A stretch of DNA of 64,000 bases from assembly GCF_001984575.1 (NCBI RefSeq), contig NZ_LZNS01000001.1, forward strand, positions 3,981,656 through 4,045,655. The letters are read 5' to 3'. This DNA is from Streptomyces sp. MP131-18. GTDB taxonomy: Bacteria > Actinomycetota > Actinomycetes > Streptomycetales > Streptomycetaceae. The notes beneath the pieces are model-generated. The model was not told the origin of the DNA. It worked only from the letters and a program-made list of their open reading frames with translations, and searched no databases. The translations under genes were made by a program, and so were the position numbers. Positions 24,814 to 34,169 of this stretch are shown piece by piece (the first letter of the stretch is position 1; every line of letters starts with the position of its first letter).

Positions 24814-25887
24814 GTGACCGTTCAGGACGCGACCGTTACGGAACTGCCCACACTGCTGCCCGAGAGTGAACCGTTCCGGATGCTCGGCCAGTCCACGCCC
24901 GATTCCGCGCTGTGGCCACGGCTTTACACCGCACTCGTCCGCGGCCGGCGGTACAACACGCAGGCGACCGCGCTCACCCGGCAGGGGCGGCTGGCCGTCT
25001 ACCCGTCCTCCACCGGACAGGAAGCGTGCCAGGTCGCCGCCGCGCTCGCCCTCGGCCCGCGTGACTGGCTGTTCCCCAGCTACCGCGACACCCTCGCCGC
25101 CGTGACCCGCGGACTGCCGCCGGCCGCCGCACTCGGCCTGCTGCGCGGCGACTGGCACACCGGCTACGACCCGCACGCCCACCGCATCGCGCCCCTGTGC
25201 ACCCCGCTGGCCACCCAGCTCCCGCACGCCGTCGGCCTGGCCCACGCCGCACGGCTGCGCGGCGACGACGTCGCCGTCCTCGGCCTCGTCGGCGACGGCG
25301 GCACCTCCGAGGGCGACTTCCACGAGGCGCTGAACTTCGCCGCCGTCTGGCGCGCGCCCGTCGTCTTCCTCGTGCAGAACAACGGCTGGGCCATCTCCGT
25401 GCCGCTCGCCAAGCAGACCGCGGCGCCCAGCATCGCGCACAAGGCCATCGGCTACGGCATGCCGGGCCGCCTCGTCGACGGGAACGACGCACCCGCCGTC
25501 CACCACGTCCTCACCGAAGCCCTGGACCGCGCCCGCGCCGGCGGCGGCCCCACCCTCGTGGAGGCCCTGACCTACCGCGTCGACGCGCACACCAACGCCG
25601 ACGACGCGACCCGCTACCGCGACGACGCCGAGGTCGCCGCCTGGCGCGCCCGCGACCCGCTCCCCCGCCTCGAACGCGAACTGCGGCGGCACGGGCTGCT
25701 CACCGACGACGCGGCGGAGGCCGCCCGCGCGGACGCCGAGGAGCTGGCCGCCGGCCTCCGCGCGGCGCTCGGCAGCGACCCGCCGCTCGCCCCGGCCGAT
25801 CTCTTCGCCCACGTCTACGCCACCCCCACCCCGCAACTGCGCGAGCAGGCCGCCGGGTTCGGCGGCGGTGCCGGAGGCGCGCCGTGA
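24814..25887 (+). CDS. bkdA: branched-chain 2-oxoacid dehydrogenase E1 alpha (operon 2)
   Basis: 357 residues. The thiamine diphosphate motif is GLVGDGGTSEGDFHEALNFA ending VQNNGWAIS, and the substrate loop is YRVDAHTNADDATRYRD. With the beta subunit it decarboxylates branched 2-oxoacids from Val, Leu and Ile. GTG at 24814 has GAGGAGG eight bases upstream, making it better than the GTG at 24805. Its stop overlaps the E1-beta start (GTGA). Confidence 0.92.
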   Translation: MTVQDATVTELPTLLPESEPFRMLGQSTPDSALWPRLYTALVRGRRYNTQATALTRQGRLAVYPSSTGQEACQVAAALALGPRDWLFPSYRDTLAAVTRGLPPAAALGLLRGDWHTGYDPHAHRIAPLCTPLATQLPHAVGLAHAARLRGDDVAVLGLVGDGGTSEGDFHEALNFAAVWRAPVVFLVQNNGWAISVPLAKQTAAPSIAHKAIGYGMPGRLVDGNDAPAVHHVLTEALDRARAGGGPTLVEALTYRVDAHTNADDATRYRDDAEVAAWRARDPLPRLERELRRHGLLTDDAAEAARADAEELAAGLRAALGSDPPLAPADLFAHVYATPTPQLREQAAGFGGGAGGAP

Positions 25888-26855
25888 CCGTACCGATGGC
25901 TCAGGCGCTGAACCGGGCGCTGCGCGACGCGCTGGCCGAGGACCCGGACGTCCACCTCCTCGGCGAGGACATCGGCGCCCTGGGCGGCGTGTTCCGCGTC
26001 ACCGACGGGCTGGCCGCCGAGTTCGGCGAGAACCGCTGCACGGACACGCCGCTGGCCGAGGCCGGCATCCTCGGCACCGCCGCGGGCATGGCGATGTACG
26101 GCCTCAGGCCGGTCGTCGAGATGCAGTTCGACGCGTTCGCCTACCCCGCGTTCGAACAACTGGTCTCGCACGTCGCCCGGATGCGCAACCGCACCCGCGG
26201 CGCCGTGCCGATGCCGCTGACCGTGCGCGTGCCCTACGGCGGCGGCATCGGCGGCGTCGAGCACCACAGCGACTCCTCCGAGACGTACTACATGGCCACG
26301 CCGGGACTGCACGTGGTCACCCCGGCCACCGTCGCCGACGCGTACGGACTGCTGCGGCAGGCCATCGCCTCCGACGACCCCGTCGTCTTCCTCGAACCCA
26401 AGCGCCTGTACTGGACGAAGGGCGAACTCGACGGCCGGGTCGCGCCGTTCGGCCGCGCCGCGGTCCGCCGCACCGGCGCCGACGCCACCCTCCTCACCTA
26501 CGGCCCGGCCCTGCCGGTGTGCCTCGCCGCGGCCGACGCCGCCCGGGAGCAGGGCTGGGATCTCGGCGTCGTCGACCTGCGCACCCTCGTCCCGTTCGAC
26601 GACGAGACCGTCTGCGCGGAGGTCAGCCGCACCGGGCGCGCCGTCGTCGTGCACGAGGCCGCCGGCTTCGCGGGTCCCGGCGCGGAGATCGCCGCCCGCG
26701 TGACCGAACGCTGCTTCCACCACCTGCGGGCCCCGGTGCTGCGGGTCACCGGCTTCGACATCCCCTACCCGCCGCCGCTGCTCGAACATCACCATCTGCC
26801 CGACGCGGACCGCATCCTGGCCGCGGTCGCCCGTCTCCAGTGGGACCTCGTATGA
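25884..26855 (+). CDS. bkdB: branched-chain 2-oxoacid dehydrogenase E1 beta (operon 2)
   Basis: 323 residues of the transketolase pyrimidine-binding plus C-terminal fold. Marker segments: HLLGEDIGALGGVFRVTDGL, DTPLAEAGILGTAAGMA, VRVPYGGGIGGVEHHSDSSE. Pairs with E1 alpha to form the heterotetramer. GTG start overlaps the upstream stop and its TGA overlaps the E2 start (ATGA), so the three genes are coupled. Confidence 0.92.
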   Translation: MTVPMAQALNRALRDALAEDPDVHLLGEDIGALGGVFRVTDGLAAEFGENRCTDTPLAEAGILGTAAGMAMYGLRPVVEMQFDAFAYPAFEQLVSHVARMRNRTRGAVPMPLTVRVPYGGGIGGVEHHSDSSETYYMATPGLHVVTPATVADAYGLLRQAIASDDPVVFLEPKRLYWTKGELDGRVAPFGRAAVRRTGADATLLTYGPALPVCLAAADAAREQGWDLGVVDLRTLVPFDDETVCAEVSRTGRAVVVHEAAGFAGPGAEIAARVTERCFHHLRAPVLRVTGFDIPYPPPLLEHHHLPDADRILAAVARLQWDLV

Positions 26856-28129
26856 CGACGACACCGACGACGCCTCCGACGACACCACCGACGACGCGCG
26901 AATTCTGTCTTCCCGACCTGGGTGAGGGCCTGACCGGAGCCGAGATCACCCGCTGGCTGGTGGAGGTCGGCGACCACGTCGACATCGACCAGCCCGTGGT
27001 GGAGGTCGAAACGGCCAAGGCGCAGGTCGAAGTGCCCTGTCCCTTCGCGGGCACCGTCACCGCCCGCTTCGGCGCGCCCGGCGAGGACATCCCCGTCGGC
27101 AGCCCGCTGGTCCGCGTCGCCGCCGACGCGGGCGCCGACGCGACCGCCGACGCGGAACCCGGCCCGGGCCAGGTCCTGGTCGGCTACGGTCCCCGGTCCC
27201 CGGCCCCTTCCCCCACCGGCGCGGGCCAGGTCGCCCCCGCGCACGAGGAGCCGGGGACCGGTCCACCCCTGCCGCCCCCGCCGCCACCGCCACCCCCGCC
27301 ACCGCCGCCCTTCCCCTCCGGCGCGCGGCCGGCCACGGGCGCCGTCGCCTCGCCGCTGCTGCGGCGGCTGGCCCGCGAACGCGGCGTGGACCTGCGCGAG
27401 GTGACCGGCTCGGGGCCCGGCGGCCTGATCGTCCGCGCCGACGTGGAACGGGCCGCCGCCGCCCGGCGCGTCCCGCTGCGCGGCGTGCACGGCACCATGG
27501 CCGAACGCGTCACCCGCAGCCACGCCGACATCCCCGCCGCCACCTGCTGGGTGGACGCCGACGCCACCCGGCTGATCGAGGCCAAGCGGCGCACCGGGCT
27601 GCCGCTGCTCGCACTGCTCGCCCGCGTCTGCGTCGCCGCCCTGGCCCGCCACCCCGAGCTGAACGCGTCGCTCGACGCCGACGCGCGAGCCGTCGTACAG
27701 CACCGGGCCGTGCACCTCGGCTTCGCCGTCCAGACCGACCGCGGGCTCCTCGTTCCCGTCGTCCACGACGCGCACACGCTCACCACCGAGGCGCTCGCGG
27801 CCGAACTGGCCCGCCGCACCGAAGAGGCCCGCGCCGGAACGCTGCCGCCCGCCGCGCTCACCGGCTCCACGTTCACCCTCAACAACTACGGCGTCTTCGG
27901 CGTCGACGGCTCCACGCCGCTGATCAACCACCCCGAGGCCGCCATGCTCGGCGTCGGCCGCATCGTGGAGAAGCCGTGGGCCCACGAGGGGCAGGCGGTG
28001 CTGCGGCACGTCGTGCAGCTCTCCCTCACCTTCGACCACCGCGTCTGCGACGGCGGCGCCGCGGGCGGCTGCCTGCGGGAGGCCGCCGATCTCGTCGAGG
28101 AGCCGCTGCTCCTGCTGCGCCGGGCGTAG
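26852..28129 (+). CDS. bkdC: 2-oxoacid dehydrogenase E2 acyltransferase (operon 2)
   Basis: 425 residues. A lipoyl domain is at 17-92 with the lipoylated Lys in VEVETAKAQVEV. A subunit-binding domain follows (VASPLLRRLARERGVDLREV). The catalytic domain ends with SLTFDHRVCDGG, the HxxxDG site. The inter-domain linker has an unusual run of 13 prolines. A Thr/Pro-rich N-terminal tail precedes the lipoyl domain. It transfers the acyl group from lipoamide to CoA. No E3 is seen in the operon, so it must use a shared dihydrolipoamide dehydrogenase. Confidence 0.92.
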   Translation: MTTTPTTPPTTPPTTREFCLPDLGEGLTGAEITRWLVEVGDHVDIDQPVVEVETAKAQVEVPCPFAGTVTARFGAPGEDIPVGSPLVRVAADAGADATADAEPGPGQVLVGYGPRSPAPSPTGAGQVAPAHEEPGTGPPLPPPPPPPPPPPPPFPSGARPATGAVASPLLRRLARERGVDLREVTGSGPGGLIVRADVERAAAARRVPLRGVHGTMAERVTRSHADIPAATCWVDADATRLIEAKRRTGLPLLALLARVCVAALARHPELNASLDADARAVVQHRAVHLGFAVQTDRGLLVPVVHDAHTLTTEALAAELARRTEEARAGTLPPAALTGSTFTLNNYGVFGVDGSTPLINHPEAAMLGVGRIVEKPWAHEGQAVLRHVVQLSLTFDHRVCDGGAAGGCLREAADLVEEPLLLLRRA

Positions 28130-28160
28130 GCCCCTCGGCGCGGGCGGGTACGGTGCCCGC

Positions 28161-28979
28161 ATGGCTTCCTACGACGCCGTCGTCCTCGCCGGCGGCGCGG
28201 CCCGCCGGCTCGGCGGCGCGGACAAACCGGCCGTTCGCGTCGGCGCCCGTTCCCTTCTCGACCGCGTGCTCGCCGCCTGCCCCGACGCGGCGGCCACCGT
28301 CGTCGTCGGGCCGCGGCGGGCAGTCGCGCGGCCGGTCCGCTGGGCCCGCGAGGACCCGCCGGGCGGCGGCCCGCTGGCCGCCCTGCACGCCGGTCTCGCG
28401 CACACCGACCGGCCCCTGGTCGCCGTGCTCGCCGCCGACCTGCCGTTCCTGACCGCGGACACCGTCCACCGGCTGCTCGCCGTGCCCGACGCCGCGGACG
28501 GTGTGCTGCTGCACGACGCGGAGGGCCAGGACCAGCCCCTCACCGCCGTCTACAGGACCGAGCCGCTGCGCCGCGAAATCGCCGTGCTGGCAGCCGAGTT
28601 CGGCACCCTGGCCGGACTGCCGCTGAAGCTGGCGCTGTCCGGGCTCGCCGTGCACCGGCTGCCCGCCCCCGACGGTCTCGACTGCGACACCTGGGCGGAC
28701 ATCGCCACGGCCCGCGCCAGGATCAGGGACGATGGAGCCGTGCTGGACGAATGGATCGCCGCGGTCAAGACCGAACTCGGCATCGACCCCGACGTGGACA
28801 CCACCGCGCTCCTGGACGCCGCCAGGGATGCCGCGCACGGCGTGGCCCGCCCCGCGGCGCCGCTGACCACGTTCCTGATCGGGTATGCCGCCGCACTGCA
28901 CGGCATGTCGCCCGCGGAGGCGGCCCGGAAGGTGTCCGCCCTCGCGGAGAGCTGGCAGCAGGAAGAGCCGCGGGGATGA
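28161..28979 (+). CDS. MobA-like nucleotidyltransferase fused to DUF6457-like domain
   Basis: 272 residues. The first 190 form a MobA-type nucleotidyltransferase: VVLAGGAARRLGGADKPAVR (the GGxxxRxGxxK loop), GPLAALHAGLAHT and AADLPFL. MobA attaches GMP to molybdopterin. The last 80 (LDEWIAAVKTELGIDPDVDT, ..GYAAALHGMSPAEAARKV) resemble a small helical actinobacterial domain of the DUF6457 type, a fusion common in Streptomyces. The stop overlaps moeA. Confidence 0.85.
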   Translation: MASYDAVVLAGGAARRLGGADKPAVRVGARSLLDRVLAACPDAAATVVVGPRRAVARPVRWAREDPPGGGPLAALHAGLAHTDRPLVAVLAADLPFLTADTVHRLLAVPDAADGVLLHDAEGQDQPLTAVYRTEPLRREIAVLAAEFGTLAGLPLKLALSGLAVHRLPAPDGLDCDTWADIATARARIRDDGAVLDEWIAAVKTELGIDPDVDTTALLDAARDAAHGVARPAAPLTTFLIGYAAALHGMSPAEAARKVSALAESWQQEEPRG

Positions 28980-30274
28980 CGGACGAGTTCGACGACGCGC
29001 TCGCCCTGGCCAACGGCCCGGCGGGCGCCGCCCCCGCCGCGGCGCGCGGCGCGGGCCGCCGCGGCGTGGCGCGGCCGAGGCACGCCCAGGCCGAGGGCGC
29101 CGCGCACGTCGGCCCGGCCTGGGAGAGCGCCCGCGCCACCGCGTTCCGCTCGGTGCGCCCGCTGCCGCCGCGCCGGCTGCCGCTCGACCTCGCGCTCGGC
29201 CACACCCTCGCCGCGCCCCTGACCGCGCTCACCGACCTGCCCGCGTTCGATACCTCCGCCATGGACGGCTGGGCCGTCGCGGGCCCCGGGCCCTGGCGGC
29301 TGACCGCCGGGGAGCCCGGCGTGCTCGCCGGCGCCCCGGCCGCCGGGCGGCTGACGGACGGTGAAGCCGTGCCCATCGCCACCGGCGCCCGGGTGCCCGA
29401 GGGGGCCACGGCCGTTCTGCGGTCAGAACGCGGCACCGCGGCGGACCGCCGCCTGCGCGGCCCGAGCCCGCAGCCCGGCGCCGACATCCGCCCCCGCGGC
29501 CAGGAGTGCCGCAGCGGAACGGAGCTGCTGCCGGCCCGCACCCCGCTGACCCCGGCCGCCCTGGGCCTGGCCGCGGCGGCCGGCTACGACCAGCTCGCCG
29601 TGCGGCCGAAGCCGCGCGCGGAGGTGCTGGTCCTCGGCGACGAACTCCTGTTCCGCGGGCTGCCGCACGACGGCCGCATCCGGGACGCGCTCGGCCCGAT
29701 GACCGGGCCCTGGCTGGCCGCGCTCGGCGCCCAGGTCATGGTGACCCGGCGGCTCGGTGACGACGCCGAGGCCCTGCACGAGGCGATGAGCACCAGCCGC
29801 GCCGACCTGATCGTCACCACCGGGTCCACCGCGGCGGGCCCCATGGACCACCTGCGTGCGGTGCTCGCCCGGCTCGGTGCCCACCTGCTCATCAGCGGCG
29901 TCGCCGTCCGTCCGGGGCACCCCATGCTGCTGGCCGAACTGCCGGGCGGCACGCCCCTGGTGGGCCTGCCGGGCAACCCGCTGGCCGCCGTCTCCGGCCT
30001 GCTGACCCTGGCCGAGCCGCTGCTGCGCGCGCTCGCCGACCGGCCGGCCGCGGCCGCGCGGCACGGGCGGCTGACGGACGAGGTGCGCGGCCACCCCGAG
30101 GACACCCGGCTGGTCCCGGTGGAGCTGCCCGAGCCGGACGCGGCCAGGCCGCTGACCTACGCGGGCCCCGCGATGCTGCGCGGGATCGCCGCCGCCGCGG
30201 CGCTCGCGGTGATCCCGGCCGGCGGGGCGCGGGCGAAGGACCGGGTCCGGCTCCTCGACCTCCCCGCCGCATGA
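28976..30274 (+). CDS. moeA: molybdopterin molybdenumtransferase MoeA
   Basis: 432 residues. A 50-residue Ala/Gly-rich N-terminal tail precedes the MoeA core with FDTSAMDGWAVAG, AVPIATGARVPEGA and the MPT-binding TTGSTAAGPMDHLR with LVGLPGNPLAAV. It inserts molybdate into adenylylated molybdopterin. The ATG overlaps the mobA-like stop and its own stop overlaps the channel gene (ATGA). Motifs are complete, although the usual GxSxG-D of the MPT loop is slightly altered (TTGSTAAGP). Confidence 0.9.
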   Translation: MTDEFDDALALANGPAGAAPAAARGAGRRGVARPRHAQAEGAAHVGPAWESARATAFRSVRPLPPRRLPLDLALGHTLAAPLTALTDLPAFDTSAMDGWAVAGPGPWRLTAGEPGVLAGAPAAGRLTDGEAVPIATGARVPEGATAVLRSERGTAADRRLRGPSPQPGADIRPRGQECRSGTELLPARTPLTPAALGLAAAAGYDQLAVRPKPRAEVLVLGDELLFRGLPHDGRIRDALGPMTGPWLAALGAQVMVTRRLGDDAEALHEAMSTSRADLIVTTGSTAAGPMDHLRAVLARLGAHLLISGVAVRPGHPMLLAELPGGTPLVGLPGNPLAAVSGLLTLAEPLLRALADRPAAAARHGRLTDEVRGHPEDTRLVPVELPEPDAARPLTYAGPAMLRGIAAAAALAVIPAGGARAKDRVRLLDLPAA

Positions 30275-31392
30275 GGTTCCCCAGGCGGGCCGCCCGCCGC
30301 GACGATGACGATGACGGCCGTTCGCTCGGCGTCCGGCTGCCGCGCTACGTCGCGGGGCCGCTGCTCCAGGTCGTCCGGCGGCTGTGCATGGCGCTGGCCG
30401 TGCTGGCCACCGCCGTCGTGATCGTCTACGCCGACCGCGGCGGGTACACCGACAACCACGACGGCGAGGTCGGCTTCGCCGACGTCCTCTACTACGTCAC
30501 GGTCTCGCTCTCCACCACCGGCTACGGCGACGTCGTACCGGCGTCGGACGGCGCGCGGCTGATCACCACGTTCCTGATCACGCCGCTTCGCGTCCTGTTC
30601 CTGATCATCCTGGTCGGCACCACACTGGAGGTGCTGACCGAGCGCACCCGCGACCAATGGCGGCTTGCTCACTGGAGGAAGACCTTGCGCGACCACACCG
30701 TCATCGTCGGATTCGGCACCAAGGGCAGATCCGCGGCGGAGACGCTGATGAGCGGCGGCCTGAGCCAGGACCAGATCGTCGTCGTCGACCCGAGCGCGGC
30801 GGTCGTCGAGCACGCCAACGCGGAGGGCTACGCCGGCGTCGTCGGTGACGCGACCCGCAGCAGCGTGCTGATGCGGGCCCGCGTGGGGCGGGCCAGGCAG
30901 GTCGTCATCTCCACGCAGCGGGACGACACGGCGGTGCTGGTGGCGCTCACCGTCCGGCAGTTGAGTTCGAAGGTGCGGATCGTGGCCTCGGTGCGCGAGG
31001 CGGAGAACGTTCCGCTGCTGCGGCAGTCCGGCGCCGATTCGGTGATCACCAGCGCGAGCGCGGTCGGGCGGCTGCTCGGCCTGTCGATGATCAGCCCCAG
31101 CTCGGGTGCCGTGATGGAGGATCTGATCCAGCACAGCAAGGGCCTGAGCCTGCGCGAGCGGCCGGTCACCAAGGCGGAGGCGGGGCGTTCCCCGCGCGAG
31201 TGCCCGGACCTGGTCGTCTCGGTGATACGCGGTCACCGGCTGCTCGGCTTCGACGACGAGGCGGCGCAGACGCTGGAGCTCACCGACCGCCTCGTGGTCA
31301 TCCACCGGGTGCGGCCGGAGGACGTGAAGCCCCTGACCCAGAAACAGGAACGGGACCGCGGCCCCGGCTCCTGGCGCATCCCCCGCCGCTGA
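30271..31392 (+). CDS. potassium channel with RCK/TrkA-N domain
   Basis: 373 residues. Two membrane helices (about 36-53 and 88-110) flank a pore loop YVTVSLSTTGYGDVVPASDG whose TTGYGD is a K+ selectivity filter. A cytosolic TrkA-N NAD-binding domain follows (TVIVGFGTKGRSAAETLMSG) and a TrkA-C-like domain at the end. It probably gates K+ flow in response to nucleotides. Coupled to moeA by an ATGA overlap, with no obvious functional tie to molybdenum. Confidence 0.92.
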   Translation: MRFPRRAARRDDDDDGRSLGVRLPRYVAGPLLQVVRRLCMALAVLATAVVIVYADRGGYTDNHDGEVGFADVLYYVTVSLSTTGYGDVVPASDGARLITTFLITPLRVLFLIILVGTTLEVLTERTRDQWRLAHWRKTLRDHTVIVGFGTKGRSAAETLMSGGLSQDQIVVVDPSAAVVEHANAEGYAGVVGDATRSSVLMRARVGRARQVVISTQRDDTAVLVALTVRQLSSKVRIVASVREAENVPLLRQSGADSVITSASAVGRLLGLSMISPSSGAVMEDLIQHSKGLSLRERPVTKAEAGRSPRECPDLVVSVIRGHRLLGFDDEAAQTLELTDRLVVIHRVRPEDVKPLTQKQERDRGPGSWRIPRR

Positions 31393-31551
31393 GTCCTGTC
31401 CGGACGGATTGCGGGCTCGGTCAGGTGTCCCGCAGAGCTGCCGAGCCCGTCGGCCGGGCCGCGGGTCCGCCCGGTCGGGTCCGGCCGGGCCGGTGGGGAA
31501 GCCGCGGCCGGGGTGCTGGAAGGGGCGGGTGCCGGCCGGCCGCCGGCGGTC

Positions 31552-32427
31552 TCAGGCGAAGTCCGCGGCGTGGTCGCGGGCCCAGTCGGCGAACGTGCGC
31601 GCCGGGCGGCCGGTGGCGTCGGCCGCCGTCGGGACCTGCGCGGCCGGTGCCGGGGTCGGCGCCTCGGCGGGGTCCGCGGGGTCCGCGGCCTCGCCCGAGT
31701 AGTCGGTGAAGCCGAGCAGGAAGTCCGCGTTCTCCGCGGCGAACCCGCCCTGCGCAAGGTATCGTTCGCGTGCCTCGGCCGGGGTGACCCGCACCAGCGC
31801 GATGTCCTCCCCGAGCGCCGCCGCGATGGCCGCGACCTGCTCCCCGCGCGTCAGCAGCTCCGGCCCGTTCAGCGTGTGGGCCGCGCCGGCGTGCCGGTCG
31901 GTCAGCAGCGCCTCGGCGGCCACGTCGGCGATGTCCGCCTCGTGCACCGGGTACCACGGGACCTCGGGGAACGGCTCGTGCACCACGCGCGCGGAACGGA
32001 TCGAAGGGCCCCACAGCCACAGCTTGTTGAGCATGAACTCCCCGGGGCGGACGAAGGTCCACGCCATCCCCGACTCCGCCACCGCGCGCTCCACCGGCAG
32101 GTGGAAGTCGGTGTCGAAGCCCGCGGTCACCGCCCCGGAGGACAGCACCACCACGTGCCGTACCCCGGACCGCGCGGCGAGCGCCGCGACCTCCCGGGCC
32201 GTGCCGGGGAAGGGGAAGAGGTACATGCGCTCCACGCCGCGCAGCGCGGACCGCAGCGAGTCCGGGTCCGCCAGGTCTCCCGCGGCGATCCCGACTCCCC
32301 CGGGCAGCACGTCGGCCGCGGCGGCCGGGTCGCGCGTCAGCGCCCGCACGTCGGCTCCCGCGTCCCGCAGCCGCGCCGTCACCAGCCGGCCGACGTGGCC
32401 CGTCGCTCCCGTCATCAGTATCGTCAT
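31552..32427 (-). CDS. NmrA-like NAD(P)H-binding protein
   Basis: 291 residues of the atypical short-chain dehydrogenase type. The N-terminal TILMTGATGHVGRLVTARLR is the GxxGxxG Rossmann motif; VVVLSSGAV and FVRPGEFMLNKLWLWG follow. Likely a redox sensor or quinone/ketone reductase with unknown substrate. ATG 32427 is fixed by the Rossmann start; the frame runs further to 32682. Divergent from a TetR gene with a perfect 15-bp palindrome between them. Confidence 0.82.
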   Translation of the reverse strand: MTILMTGATGHVGRLVTARLRDAGADVRALTRDPAAAADVLPGGVGIAAGDLADPDSLRSALRGVERMYLFPFPGTAREVAALAARSGVRHVVVLSSGAVTAGFDTDFHLPVERAVAESGMAWTFVRPGEFMLNKLWLWGPSIRSARVVHEPFPEVPWYPVHEADIADVAAEALLTDRHAGAAHTLNGPELLTRGEQVAAIAAALGEDIALVRVTPAEARERYLAQGGFAAENADFLLGFTDYSGEAADPADPAEAPTPAPAAQVPTAADATGRPARTFADWARDHAADFA

Positions 32428-32434
32428 GGAATTA

Positions 32435-32449
32435 CCGTATGGCATACGG
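32435..32449. promoter_or_regulatory. TetR operator candidate
   Basis: CCGTATG-G-CATACGG is a perfect palindrome with 7-bp arms and a single central base. It lies 8 bases before the NAD(P)H-binding gene and 19 before the divergent TetR gene, so one bound repressor could shut both. Binding is inferred from position. Confidence 0.65.
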
Positions 32450-32467
32450 GAATGTAGGATCAAGCGC

Positions 32468-33274
32468 ATGGCAGCCGAGCGCAGCGGGGCGGGCGACCCC
32501 AGGCGGACCCTCGATCTGCTGTGGCGCGCGGGGTCGGGCGGCGGCCCGCGGCGCCCGGCGCGCGGCCGCAGGCCGCGGATCTCGGTGGACCGGATCGTCG
32601 TCGCCGCCGTCACCGTCGCCGACCGGGACGGCATCGGCGCGATGTCCATGGAGCGCGTCGCCGAGGCACTGGGCGCGGGCACGATGTCGCTCTACACGCA
32701 CGTGCCGGGCAAGGCCGAGCTGATCGACCTCATGGTGGACGCGGTCCTGGCCGAACGCGACCTGCCCGGCGCCGGGCAGGCCCGCCCGGACGGCTGGCGG
32801 GCGCGCATCGAGCTGTACGCCGCGCGCACCGGCGACCTCCACCGCCGCCACCCCTGGCTCCACCAGGTCTCGCTGGTGCGCCCGCCGCTCGGCCCCGGCC
32901 TGCTCGCGCAGGAGGAGTACCTGATCGCGGCCCTGACGGACAGTGGCCTGCCGCCCGACGACGTCGCCGCCGCGGCCGGTGCCGTCGCCGCGGCCGTGGA
33001 CGCGGCGGCCTCGTCGGCCGCGGCGGCGGACCGCGCCGAGCACGAGACCGGCCAGTCCGACGCGTCGTGGTGGGCGGCCCGTTCGTCGTTCTGGGAACGG
33101 GACTTCGACGACGAGCGCTACCCCGCCATCGCCGCCCTGTGGCGCGCCGGGGGCCTCGGCCGCGACGCCCGCGAAGTGGCCACGCGAGCGGGGACGTTCG
33201 GCCTCGCCCGCCTGCTCGACGGCATCGAGGCGCGGGCCACGGCGGCAGGTGCGGGCGGTGTCCGAGGCGGCTGA
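32468..33274 (+). CDS. TetR-family transcriptional regulator
   Basis: 268 residues, longer than typical TetR proteins because of a 35-residue Arg/Gly N-terminal tail. HTH region: SVDRIVVAAVTVADRDGIGA, MSMERVAEALGAGTMSLYTH, then VPGKAELIDLMVDAV. The C-terminal domain is of the large TetR_C_1 style (YPAIAALWRAGG...). Likely autoregulated and controlling the divergent NmrA-like gene via the shared palindrome. Confidence 0.88.
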   Translation: MAAERSGAGDPRRTLDLLWRAGSGGGPRRPARGRRPRISVDRIVVAAVTVADRDGIGAMSMERVAEALGAGTMSLYTHVPGKAELIDLMVDAVLAERDLPGAGQARPDGWRARIELYAARTGDLHRRHPWLHQVSLVRPPLGPGLLAQEEYLIAALTDSGLPPDDVAAAAGAVAAAVDAAASSAAAADRAEHETGQSDASWWAARSSFWERDFDDERYPAIAALWRAGGLGRDAREVATRAGTFGLARLLDGIEARATAAGAGGVRGG

Positions 33275-34133
33275 GGCGGCGGCCCTCGCCGCCGCCCTGA
33301 CCGGGGACGAGCCGGTGGTGCTGGCCGACCGGCCGGACGGCACCGTGGTCAGGATCGGCGACGCGGTCGTCAAGGCGCACGGCGAGGACACCGACGTGGC
33401 GGCGCTCGCCGCGCGCGTCCGCGCCGCCGCGCACCCCGCACTGGCCGGCGTGCTGCTGCCGCCGCTGCCGCCGCTGCCGCCCGGCACCGTGTCCCTGCTG
33501 CACGACGGCAGGCCGGCCACGGTCTGGCCCTACGGGGCGCCCGTCGATCCGGAGGCGGTGCCCTGGGAGGCGGCCGGTGCGCTGCTGGCCCGGCTGCACG
33601 CGGTGCCGCCGGCCGTGCCGGGGCCGCTGCCGCCCGCGGGCGGCCCGGCGCGCGCGGCGCGGGCGCTGGCGCGGCTGCGGGCCGCGCGCCTCCCGTCCGC
33701 GCGAGCCGCGGTGCGGGACGCGGCGGCGCGCATCCTCGCAACGCCCGTGCCGGTGCGGTCGGTTGCCCTGTGCCACGGCGACTTCCACCTGGGACAGCTC
33801 GTCAGGTACCCGGCCGACGGGGGCGTCTGGCGGCTCATCGACGTGGACGACCTCGGCATCGGCGACCCGGCGTGGGATCTCGCCCGGCCCGCCGCGTGGT
33901 TCGCGGCCGGGCTGCTGCCCGCCGAGGACTGGCACCGGCTGCTCCACGCGTACCAGACGGCGGCCGGCACCGGGGGCGAGGACCCGTGGCCCGCGCTCGA
34001 CGGCCCGGCGCGGGTACTGACGGCGCAGTGCGCGGCGCGCGCCCTGGTCCGCGCTGCGGCGACGGGCCGGCCACCGGAACCGGAAGATGAGGCTCTCTTC
34101 ATTTCCTGTCTCAGGATCGCCGCGCTGCCATAG
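33258..34133 (+). CDS. aminoglycoside phosphotransferase-fold kinase
   Basis: 291 residues. The catalytic loop CHGDFHLGQLV (HGDxxxxN-like with Gln for Asn) and metal-binding LIDVDDLGIGDPAWDLARP are visible. The family phosphorylates antibiotics, sugars or choline; the substrate is unknown. The GTG at 33258 lies inside the TetR 3' end (17-base overlap); a GTG at 33249 is also possible. Resistance is possible but not indicated. Confidence 0.8.
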   Translation: MSEAAEAAALAAALTGDEPVVLADRPDGTVVRIGDAVVKAHGEDTDVAALAARVRAAAHPALAGVLLPPLPPLPPGTVSLLHDGRPATVWPYGAPVDPEAVPWEAAGALLARLHAVPPAVPGPLPPAGGPARAARALARLRAARLPSARAAVRDAAARILATPVPVRSVALCHGDFHLGQLVRYPADGGVWRLIDVDDLGIGDPAWDLARPAAWFAAGLLPAEDWHRLLHAYQTAAGTGGEDPWPALDGPARVLTAQCAARALVRAAATGRPPEPEDEALFISCLRIAALP

Positions 34134-34169
34134 AGTGAGACAGCCAGCAAATCGACCATGGAGCCGATG

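Noticed and set aside
33249..33257. Earlier GTG start for the phosphotransferase
   Set aside because: Possible, but it gives greater overlap with the TetR gene and no better ribosome site.
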